10,129 nt of DNA from Burkholderiales bacterium. Lineage in GTDB: Bacteria > Actinomycetota > Thermoleophilia > Gaiellales > Gaiellaceae. Position 1 is the first letter of the stretch; every line of letters starts with the position of its first letter. The notes under the pieces are model-generated. The model was not told the DNA's origin, made no database searches, and was given only the letters and a program-made list of their open reading frames with translations. The translations under genes were made by a program, and so were the position numbers. The stretch spans positions 1-10,129 of the forward strand of contig JAICUZ010000075.1 in assembly GCA_025935595.1 (NCBI GenBank), in the 5' to 3' direction. Shown here one piece after another: positions 1 through 4,932 of this stretch.

Positions 1-2
1 CA

Positions 3-499
3 GCTGCCGTCGGGAGCACGGTCGACAAGCGGACGCAGATCGAGATCGCCGGGTTTGTCCTCGTCGTCCTCGGGCTCGCGTTCCTGCGCGTGCTGCCGTG
101 GCCCGAGCGGGCGGTGGCGCCGGGGCTTCTCAATCGCGCGCGGGGAGCGGCTCGCGGGCACTGCTCGGCGGCGCATTCGCGGTGTGCGCCGCACCGTGTA
201 TCGGGACCGTGCTGGCGTCGATCCTCGTGCTCGCCTCGTCGAGCGGGACGCTTTTGCGCGGCGTCGTCCTCCTGATCGCCTACTCGCTCGGCCTGGCGGC
301 CGCGTTCGTCGCGGCGGGCATCGCGTTCGCGCACGCCATGCGGGCGTTTCGCTGGGTGCGCGACCACTACATGGTCGTCCGCGGCGTCTCAGGCGCGACG
401 CTCGTCACGCTCGGGTTGCTCCTCTTCTTCGACCGTGACTGGTGGCTGCGCGTCGCGCTCGACCAGGTGTTCACGCGGATCGGCCTCGGCAGCCTGTAG
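3..499 (+). CDS. ccdA: CcdA/DsbD-type cytochrome c biogenesis membrane protein, 3' part, apparent frameshift
   Basis: CcdA-family proteins carry reducing equivalents across the membrane from thioredoxin to periplasmic thiol proteins for cytochrome c maturation. The window opens inside the gene. Bases 3 to about 144 read in frame 3 as a hydrophilic stretch followed by a helix (GFVLVVLGLAFL). From about 145 the homologous reading continues in frame 2 with AFAVCAAPCIG, the second conserved cysteine helix of the family, then two more hydrophobic helices (around RGVVLLIAYSLGLAAAF and SGATLVTLGLLLFF) and the stop at 497-499. One extra G in the GGGG run at 142-145 would join the two parts into one uninterrupted protein, so this is a one-base deletion in the sequence or a real frameshift. 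The N-terminal half with the first conserved cysteine lies outside the window. The 3' 111 bp overlap a convergent DUF309 gene. Family assignment is from recognised motifs and topology. Confidence 0.8.
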   Translation, partial: CRREHGRQADADRDRRVCPRRPRARVPARAAVARAGGGAGASQSRAGSGSRALLGGAFAVCAAPCIGTVLASILVLASSSGTLLRGVVLLIAYSLGLAAAFVAAGIAFAHAMRAFRWVRDHYMVVRGVSGATLVTLGLLLFFDRDWWLRVALDQVFTRIGLGSL

Positions 500-790
500 C
501 GCCGCGAGCAGCAGCCCGACGTCGAGCCCGCGGTGGGCCGGTGCGTACGCGGCGAGCCGGTTGAGCGCCTTGACGCGCTGGCGTTCGCGCGCGACCGGCC
601 GTCCGCGGGTCTCCTGGTAGGCGGACACGACCACGTGGACGAGCCCCTGGAAGAAGTCGCGCTCCGGCCGTTCGCAGGCCCGCCACGCGTCTTCGAACTC
701 CTCGTGCGCTTCGAAGAACGCGCCGGCCCGCGCGAGCGAGAGGCCACGCTTGTATGACGCCGTGACGGTGCTAGGGTCGGCCGCAGGCAT
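389..790 (-). CDS. DUF309 family protein
   Basis: Protein of 133 residues. The N-terminal half has the DUF309 signature: a helix with AGAFFEAHEEFEDAWR, then RDFFQGLVHVVVSAYQ, followed by a stretch of arginine-rich and leucine-rich helices (about residues 65-100). DUF309 proteins are small, all-helical and of unknown biochemical role. The last 30 residues or so are charged (VEEEEQPERDERR) and are encoded opposite the end of the ccdA gene, so the tail may be a low-constraint extension rather than part of the fold. The ATG at 790-788 is the only sensible start upstream of the conserved region, with AGGA about 8 nt before it. This start codon interlocks with the ATG of the plus-strand receiver-like gene at 789-791, so each gene's promoter must lie inside the other gene. 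Family is recognised; function is unknown. Confidence 0.78.
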   Translation of the reverse strand: MPAADPSTVTASYKRGLSLARAGAFFEAHEEFEDAWRACERPERDFFQGLVHVVVSAYQETRGRPVARERQRVKALNRLAAYAPAHRGLDVGLLLAALQAAEADPREHLVERDAQPPVTVEEEEQPERDERRA

Positions 791-1103
791 GGCGACGATC
801 CTGTTGTGTGGGGTCGACCTCTACATCCGCGGCAAGCTGGAGGCGGTGCTTCCCGAGCATCGGTTCACGACGTCCGACGCGGTCGACCCGCCCGACCTCG
901 TGATCGCCGACATTGCACGGATCGACGCAAACGACGTTGCGGACAACTACCCAGATGTCCCGATCCTCGGCTACACGAATCACACGGACACCGCAGGGCT
1001 CCGTCGCGCGCATGCCGCCGGCTTCGACCAGGTGATCGCCAAATCCGCGCTGTTCGAGCGCACTCGCGAGGTGATCGAGGGTCTGATCGCGTCGGTAGAG
1101 TAG
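789..1103 (+). CDS. Receiver-like (CheY-fold) single-domain protein
   Basis: Small protein of 104 residues that looks like a stand-alone, partly degenerate response-regulator receiver domain. The pattern is beta1 ATILLCGVD, beta3 DLVIAD with D41 at the phosphoacceptor-like position, beta4 VPILGYTNH with T63 where the switch Thr/Ser sits, and beta5 QVIAKSAL with K85 matching the conserved lysine. The paired acidic residues that normally end beta1 are not present; only D10 is near. There is no output domain. An upstream in-frame TTG at 750 is possible, but the ATG at 789 starts directly at beta1 and is preferred. The ferredoxin GTG begins 6 nt after the stop, so the two are probably co-transcribed. 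It could be a phosphorylation-independent signalling or adaptor module. The fold assignment is by eye and needs structural comparison. Confidence 0.7.
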   Translation: MATILLCGVDLYIRGKLEAVLPEHRFTTSDAVDPPDLVIADIARIDANDVADNYPDVPILGYTNHTDTAGLRRAHAAGFDQVIAKSALFERTREVIEGLIASVE

Positions 1104-1109
1104 GTCGCC

Positions 1110-1415
1110 GTGACGTACATCATCGCCGAGCCGTGCATCGACATCAAAGACCGCTCCTGCGTCGACGTCTGCCCGGTGGATTGCATCCACGAGGCAAATC
1201 GCATCCTCGTCATCGATCCGGAGGAGTGCATCGATTGCGGAGCATGCGAACCGGAGTGCCCGGTCGAGGCGATCTTCCCCGAGGACGCGCTGCCGGAGAA
1301 GTGGCAGCCGTTCGTCAAGATCAACTACGCGTTCAACGAGGGCTTGGCCGCGGTCGACCCGCTCGTCGAGGAGTACGCGACCGAGCACAACGTCCAGAAC
1401 GAGCCGCTGGAGTAG
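1110..1415 (+). CDS. fdxA: 7Fe-8S ferredoxin (FdxA type)
   Basis: Soluble electron-transfer ferredoxin of 101 residues, starting at GTG. It has the full cysteine set of Azotobacter FdI-type 7Fe ferredoxins. C9, C17 and C50 are placed to bind a [3Fe-4S] cluster; C21, C40, C43 and C46 a [4Fe-4S] cluster; C25 matches the non-ligand cysteine. The first motif has the C-x7-C-x3-CP spacing rather than C-x2-C-x2-C-x3-CP, which is what marks it as 3Fe/4Fe rather than 2x4Fe. The C-terminal tail (residues about 55-101, with EKWQPFVKINYAFNEG) is the extension usual in actinobacterial FdxA proteins. It starts 6 nt after the receiver-like gene and is followed by a 43-nt gap before the anti-sigma gene. The physiological partner (P450, reductase or oxidoreductase) is not visible here. 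Confidence 0.93.
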   Translation: MTYIIAEPCIDIKDRSCVDVCPVDCIHEANRILVIDPEECIDCGACEPECPVEAIFPEDALPEKWQPFVKINYAFNEGLAAVDPLVEEYATEHNVQNEPLE

Positions 1416-1458
1416 CGAACCGCACGCGACCCGCGTGCGAATACGGCTTTGGAGAGCT

Positions 1459-2121
1459 ATGGCCGACGACCTGCACACCCTCTCGGCGCCCTACGCACTC
1501 GACGCGCTGCCGCCGGACGAGCGGGAGCGGTTCGAGGAGCACCTGCGCACCTGCGACCGGTGCCGGGAAGAGCTCGCCGGCCTTCAGGACGCGGCGTCCG
1601 CGCTCGCCTTCGCGGTCGAAGGGCCCGCTCCACCCATCGCACTGCGGACGGCGATTCTCGACGCCGCCCGCGCCGAGCGTCCCAACGTCGTCCCATTGCG
1701 CCCGCGCCGGACGTTCACGTCGGTCGCTGCGGCGGTCGCAGTCGCCGCATCTGTGGCCGCGATCGGCTTCGGGGTGTGGGCGTCATCGCTGCACGACTCG
1801 CTCGCGCACTCGCGCGCCGCGGTCGCCGTGCTCGGTGACCCGGCGTCGAGGCGCGTCCCGGTCGGGGCGGGCGTGGGCGAGCTCGTGGTCGCGCCGTCGG
1901 GCAAGGCCGTCCTCGCGGTGCGGCTTCCGAAGCTCGCGAGCGGCAAGACGTACGAGGCCTGGATCGCAGACCCCGCGGTCCGGCGCGCGGGACAATTCGA
2001 CGGCGATGCGTTCACACTTCCTCGGCGTGTTGCACGCGGCGCGCTGGTGATGGTGACCGTCGAACGGTCGGGTGGTGTCGACGCACCGACGTCGAAACCG
2101 CTGTTCACACTGCGCGCGTAA
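1459..2121 (+). CDS. Zinc-finger anti-sigma factor, RskA-like (orphan)
   Basis: Membrane-bound anti-sigma factor of 220 residues. The cytoplasmic N-terminus has the zinc-binding anti-sigma motif H28-x3-C32-x2-C35 in HLRTCDRCREEL, preceded by a short helix with DALPPDERERFEEH. One transmembrane segment runs from about 86 to 108 (alanine/valine rich). The extracytoplasmic domain, about 110-220, has the RskA-type features EAWIADPAVRRAGQF and a final VTVERSGGVDAPTSKPLFTL strand pair. Such proteins hold an ECF sigma factor inactive until regulated proteolysis. The start at ATG 1459 is fixed by GGAGAG at 1451-1456, with 2 nt between it and the codon. Unlike most RskA homologues there is no sigma-factor gene next to it: the upstream neighbour is ferredoxin and the downstream neighbour a basic repeat protein. 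The partner sigma factor must be encoded elsewhere. Confidence 0.88.
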   Translation: MADDLHTLSAPYALDALPPDERERFEEHLRTCDRCREELAGLQDAASALAFAVEGPAPPIALRTAILDAARAERPNVVPLRPRRTFTSVAAAVAVAASVAAIGFGVWASSLHDSLAHSRAAVAVLGDPASRRVPVGAGVGELVVAPSGKAVLAVRLPKLASGKTYEAWIADPAVRRAGQFDGDAFTLPRRVARGALVMVTVERSGGVDAPTSKPLFTLRA

Positions 2122-2193
2122 CGCGCCACACGTCGACACGCACGCGCGTTTTCCTTTCTTGCAACGTGCGGGAGAAGCGATGCTGTCCGCATT

Positions 2194-2226
2194 GCACGTT
2201 AAAAACCCACGTGGTAGGGAACGTGC
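2194..2226. promoter_or_regulatory. Candidate operator/promoter region with ACGTG inverted repeats upstream of the lysine-rich gene
   Basis: GCACGTT (2194-2200) and AACGTGC (2220-2226) form a perfect 7-bp inverted repeat flanking a second palindrome, CCACGTGG (2207-2214). A further AACGTGC lies at 2163-2169. TTGCAC at 2192-2197 could serve as a -35 element with TAGGGA at 2215-2220 as a weak -10 (17-nt spacer). The symmetry is seen directly; any role as a regulator binding site is inference. Confidence 0.4.
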
Positions 2227-2242
2227 ACGCGCAATCCAACTC

Positions 2243-2248
2243 AGGAGG
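2243..2248 (+). promoter_or_regulatory. Strong Shine-Dalgarno site
   Basis: AGGAGG with a 6-nt spacer before the ATG at 2255. It is the best ribosome binding site in the window and sets the start of the lysine-rich protein, suggesting it is made in large amounts. Confidence 0.85.
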
Positions 2249-2254
2249 TCATAC

Positions 2255-2896
2255 ATGACCCAAGAGGATTGGAGCGGGACCGGCGAGGCGTCCAATACGT
2301 CCAGCGCCGGCTCGTGGAACGAACCGGCAGCGGACGCCGAAGACGCGTGGGGCGAAGCCGCGATCGGTGAGGCAACTGAAAGCGCAGAAGCTGAGCGCAC
2401 GGTTGCCGTTCCGGCGACGACTCGGTCGTCGTCGCGTTCCTCGAGGAGCTCCCGTTCCTCTGGCGCACGGAAGAAGAAGTCGACGGCAAAGAAGAAGTCG
2501 ACTGCGAAGAAGTCCGGCGCTAAGAAGAAGACGGCAGCGAAGAAGTCGACGGCAAAGAAGTCGACTGCGAAGCGGAAGACGGCTGCGAAGAAGTCGTCCG
2601 CGAAGCGGAAGACGGCTGCCAAGAAGGCCGCTACGACGCGGAAGAAGTCGACTGCGAAGCGGAAGACGGCTGCGAAGAAGTCGTCCGCGAAGCGGAAGAC
2701 GACTGCCAGGAAGGCCGCTACGACGCGGAAGAAGTCGACTGCGAAGCGGAAGACGGCTGCGAAGAAGGCCGCCACGACACGGAAGAAGTCGACCGCGAAG
2801 CGGAAGACGGCTGCCAAGAAGTCGTCGGCCAAGAAGTCGACCACCAAGCGCAAGGCCGCATCGCGGTCGCGCAGCGGTCGGCGTTCGTCTCGCTAG
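2255..2896 (+). CDS. Lysine/alanine-rich histone H1-like repeat protein
   Basis: Protein of 213 residues with no enzymatic domain. Residues 1-50 are acidic and glycine/serine/alanine-rich with three tryptophans. Residues 55-70 are an Arg-Ser run (SSSRSSRSSRSS). Residues 72-203 are almost entirely Lys, Arg, Ala, Thr and Ser in repeats such as KKSTAKRKTAAKK and KAATTRKKST, and the end is an RS-rich tail. The tail resembles eukaryotic histone H1 and the C-terminal arms of actinobacterial HupB, but there is no HU domain. By analogy it probably binds DNA or RNA and compacts or protects the nucleoid; that is inference. A strong AGGAGG site precedes the ATG and a perfect hairpin follows the stop, so it is likely a single-gene transcript. 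The DNA repeats (2564-2791) make length variation likely. The acidic N-terminus could be self-inhibitory or a protein-binding arm. Confidence 0.85.
   Translation: MTQEDWSGTGEASNTSSAGSWNEPAADAEDAWGEAAIGEATESAEAERTVAVPATTRSSSRSSRSSRSSGARKKKSTAKKKSTAKKSGAKKKTAAKKSTAKKSTAKRKTAAKKSSAKRKTAAKKAATTRKKSTAKRKTAAKKSSAKRKTTARKAATTRKKSTAKRKTAAKKAATTRKKSTAKRKTAAKKSSAKKSTTKRKAASRSRSGRRSSR
2564..2791 (+). repeat. In-gene tandem repeat (87 bp x 2 plus a 54-bp short copy)
   Basis: Unit 1 is 2564-2650 and unit 2 is 2651-2737, each 87 bp (29 codons) and nearly identical, differing at only a few bases. A 54-bp derivative (2738-2791) lacks the inner 11 codons, and a further degenerate partial copy starts at 2792. 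The period is a multiple of three, so changes in copy number keep the frame. It arises from the lysine-rich coding sequence and is not a mobile element. Confidence 0.9.
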
Positions 2897-2911
2897 ACCC
2901 CAGGTGACGCT

Positions 2912-2936
2912 CGGGCTCCGCCTCAGGCGGAGCCCG
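2912..2936 (+). terminator. Hairpin, probable transcription terminator after the lysine-rich gene
   Basis: Perfect 11-bp stem CGGGCTCCGCC / GGCGGAGCCCG with a TCA loop, starting 15 nt after the stop codon at 2896. There is no T-tract after it, as is common for high-GC actinobacterial terminators. It separates this gene from the VOC gene at 2981. Confidence 0.7.
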
Positions 2937-2980
2937 GGTGTCCCGGCGGCAGCCGAGGCCTGCTCGCTAACGTCCTGCGG

Positions 2981-3643
2981 ATGGAGCCCAGGACACTTGA
3001 CCACGTCGCCTTCTGGGTGGCGGATCGCGCACCGATCGTTGCCTTTTGCGAACGGCATCTCGGCATGCACGTGATCGCCGACGAGGCGAACTTCACGCTC
3101 GTCGGGTCGAGCGCGCGGCACGGGAAGCTGACGTTGTTCGACGCCGACGGGCCGCGCGAGAGAGGGCCGCTCAAGCACGTCGGGCTGCGTGTCTCCGACC
3201 TCGCCGCGGCGCGGACGGAGCTGCCGGCAGGCTCGGCGGACGTCTTCGAGATCGGCGAGGGGATCGACGTGACACTCGTCGAGGCGCCCACCGACGTCGA
3301 GTACGACCTCGACCACGTCGCGCTGTGGGCGGCCGAGCCGGCCGCGACGGCGGAGGAGTACCTGCGCTACGGGTTCGACGCGGCAGGGCCGACGCGCGTC
3401 GAGGTCGGCGGGGCGTTCCTCGAGCTTCACGAAGGCGACCCGTCGCAGGCCGATCGTCCGCTTCTCAACCATCTCGCCGTGCTCGTCGAGTCGGCGGACG
3501 AGATCGTGGCCGCCGCGCGCGAGCTCGACATCGAGGTGGAGTCCGTCGTGGACGCCGCGAATACCTACGCAGCGTTCCTGTGGGGCCCCGATCGCGTGCG
3601 GATCGAATACGTCGAGCACAAACCCACGTTCAGCCTGACGTGA
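2981..3643 (+). CDS. Two-domain VOC (glyoxalase/dioxygenase) family protein
   Basis: Protein of 220 residues made of four beta-alpha-beta-beta-beta modules, that is, two vicinal-oxygen-chelate domains. Module openings are LDHVAFWV (H8), LKHVGLRV (H66), LDHVALWA (H112) and LNHLAVLV (H164). In the C-terminal domain the metal ligand pattern looks complete: H112, E148 in FLELHE, H164 and E209 in IEYVE. In the N-terminal domain the first module ends in LTLFDAD and lacks the usual glutamate, though E101 is present, so the second domain is the likelier catalytic one. The family includes extradiol dioxygenases, glyoxalases and methylmalonyl-CoA epimerases; the substrate cannot be told here. Its stop overlaps the GTG of the following flavoprotein (GTGA), so the pair is translationally coupled and may act on the same small molecule. 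The ATG at 2981 has no clear Shine-Dalgarno site. Confidence 0.87.
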   Translation: MEPRTLDHVAFWVADRAPIVAFCERHLGMHVIADEANFTLVGSSARHGKLTLFDADGPRERGPLKHVGLRVSDLAAARTELPAGSADVFEIGEGIDVTLVEAPTDVEYDLDHVALWAAEPAATAEEYLRYGFDAAGPTRVEVGGAFLELHEGDPSQADRPLLNHLAVLVESADEIVAAARELDIEVESVVDAANTYAAFLWGPDRVRIEYVEHKPTFSLT

Positions 3644-4722
3644 GCGAGATCTCGGTCGCGGGCGCCGGCATGGCCGGTCTCGCCGCCGCCGCCCGGCTCC
3701 GCGAGCTCGGGCGCCCCGTCGTCGTGCGCGAGAAGGGCACGCGCGTCGGCGGGTCGATGCTGCTCTCGTCATGCGTCGTCTTCCGTCACCGCGAGCTCGA
3801 CGCGTTCCGTGCGGAATGCCCCGGCGGTGACGAGCGGCTGCAGCGACTCGTGTGGGAACGCCTCGACGACGCGATCGCGTGGCTCGTCGCGCGCGGCGCG
3901 CCGGTCGTGTGGGAGGAGACGGGCAGTCCGCGCACGATCGGCAAGCGGTTCGATCCGCGCGGCGTGGTCGAAGCGCTCGCCGGAGACGTCGTGCTCGGCG
4001 CAGATGGTCGGGTCGACGGCCCGCTCGTCCTGTGCACGGGCGGCTTTGCGGCGTCGGCGGAGCTCGTCACCGAGCACATCGCCCCGGCGGCGCCGCTTCG
4101 GCTGCGCGCGAACCCGTGGTCGGCCGGCGACGGCCTCATGCTCGGGCTCGACCGTGGCGCGGCGCTCACGGCCGGCATGGGGGACTTCTACGGGCGCAAC
4201 ATGCCGGACGCGCCGTGGGACGAGACGGAGCTCGTCTCGCTCTCGCAGCTGTACGCGCGGTTCGCGCGGATCTTCGACGAGGACGGCGTCGAGTTCTTCG
4301 AGCGTGACGACGTGTCGTGGTCGGAGTCGAACGTGGTCGCCGCGACGGCCAGGCGGCCGGGCGCCAAGGCGTTCTACGTGCTCGACGAGACGGCGCTCGA
4401 TGAGCGCGTTCGCGATCGCACGGTCGCCGACATGGTCGCTGCCGCGCCGGCGGAGTCCCAGGTCGCACTCGCCGATCTCCCGTTCGAGCCGCCGCCGGGG
4501 GCCGTCGCAGCGGTGCGCGTGATCGCGTCGATCACGCACACGATCGGCGGCCTGCAAGTGGACGACCGGGCGCGTGTCCTGCGAGAGGACGGATCGGCGA
4601 TCGAGGCCCTCTGGGCCGCCGGCGTGGACGCCGGCGGGGTCGCGACGGGCGGCTACGCGAGCGGCCTCGCCCAGGCCCTCGTTCTGGGCCTCGTCGCAGC
4701 CGAAGATGCGGCCCGAACGTAA
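3640..4722 (+). CDS. FAD-dependent oxidoreductase, fumarate reductase/ketosteroid dehydrogenase-like flavoprotein
   Basis: Protein of 360 residues. It starts at GTG 3640, overlapping the VOC stop by 4 bp. The N-terminus is a Rossmann FAD-binding site GAGMAGLAAAARLRELG followed by the acidic end of beta2 (VVVREK) and GGSM. The middle has LVLCTGGFAAS and AGDGLMLGLDRGAAL, the GDGLxMA-type motif of the fumarate reductase flavoprotein family. The C-terminus has THTIGGLQVD, with a histidine at the substrate site, and ALWAAGVDAGGVATGGYASGLAQAL, the usual second FAD contact. Related enzymes reduce or desaturate alpha,beta-unsaturated carbonyl compounds. At 360 residues it is shorter than the 450-550 typical of the family, chiefly in the capping domain. 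Its stop codon abuts, with no gap, the stop of the convergent 62-aa gene. The substrate is unknown. Confidence 0.83.
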   Translation: MSEISVAGAGMAGLAAAARLRELGRPVVVREKGTRVGGSMLLSSCVVFRHRELDAFRAECPGGDERLQRLVWERLDDAIAWLVARGAPVVWEETGSPRTIGKRFDPRGVVEALAGDVVLGADGRVDGPLVLCTGGFAASAELVTEHIAPAAPLRLRANPWSAGDGLMLGLDRGAALTAGMGDFYGRNMPDAPWDETELVSLSQLYARFARIFDEDGVEFFERDDVSWSESNVVAATARRPGAKAFYVLDETALDERVRDRTVADMVAAAPAESQVALADLPFEPPPGAVAAVRVIASITHTIGGLQVDDRARVLREDGSAIEALWAAGVDAGGVATGGYASGLAQALVLGLVAAEDAART

Positions 4723-4911
4723 CTAGTTGCCGACGGAAAAGGCGCAGGCGCGGTTGTCGCCCGGGAGCGGGGAGGCGCCGACCTTGTTCACGACCAGGAT
4801 GCGGCCGTCGTCCTCGAACTCGTGGCCGGGTTGCGGTGGGTTGCCCTCCATCTCGCGGAGCGTGTAGCCCGCAGGCGACCAGACCATGAGCAGGTACCCG
4901 TCCCCGTTCAT
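4723..4911 (-). CDS. Small conserved-looking hypothetical protein (62 aa)
   Basis: Protein of 62 residues beginning MNGDGYLLMVWSPAGYTL, with a central acidic turn (HEFEDDGRILVVNKVG) and the end SPLPGDNRACAFSVGN. The pattern of beta-strands, prolines and glycines suggests a compact beta fold. I do not know a characterised family, although the sequence looks constrained rather than random and I have the impression that similar short proteins occur in Thermoleophilia. The ATG lies 10 nt after the histidine kinase stop, and the GGAGG that could initiate it is in the last kinase codons, inside a hairpin, so it appears translationally coupled to the kinase. It is the last gene of the minus-strand block. 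There is one cysteine and no transmembrane segment. Confidence 0.68.
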   Translation of the reverse strand: MNGDGYLLMVWSPAGYTLREMEGNPPQPGHEFEDDGRILVVNKVGASPLPGDNRACAFSVGN

Positions 4912-4913
4912 CG

Positions 4914-4932
4914 CGCGGAGGTTACCTCCGCG
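4914..4932 (-). promoter_or_regulatory. Hairpin over the histidine kinase stop codon, masking the next ribosome binding site
   Basis: In the minus-strand RNA, CGCGGAGG-UAA-CCUCCGCG forms a perfect 8-bp stem whose 3-nt loop is the kinase stop codon. The only Shine-Dalgarno-like GGAGG before the 62-aa gene lies in its 5' arm. A ribosome finishing the kinase would melt the stem, so it may couple translation of the two genes. The structure is seen directly; the coupling is inference. Confidence 0.5.

Noticed and set aside
750..788. TTG at 750 as start of the receiver-like gene
   Set aside because: The added residues do not resemble the fold, whereas ATG 789 begins directly at the first beta-strand.
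806..2050. Plus-strand frame of about 414 codons across receiver-like, ferredoxin and anti-sigma genes
   Set aside because: Arg/Pro/Ser-rich shadow frame of GC-rich DNA; the three genes in other frames have clear domain motifs and ribosome sites.
1783..2853. Minus-strand frame with phenylalanine-rich repeats resembling a membrane protein
   Set aside because: The FFAAVFRFAVDFF pattern is the complement of AAG/GCG codon repeats on the plus strand, not a real transporter.
2564..2860. Possible CRISPR-like or satellite array
   Set aside because: Repeats are contiguous, in frame, without unique spacers, and are explained by the lysine-rich coding repeats.
2912..2936. Hairpin as a riboswitch or operator for the VOC gene
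   Set aside because: It is a single perfect stem with a 3-nt loop right after a stop codon, 45 bp before the next start; a terminator is the simpler reading.
2249..3772. Long minus-strand frame (about 500 codons) rich in Leu/Arg repeats opposite the lysine-rich gene
   Set aside because: Its repeats are the antisense reading of the lysine codon repeats; no family features, and the plus strand has a strong ribosome site and clear genes.
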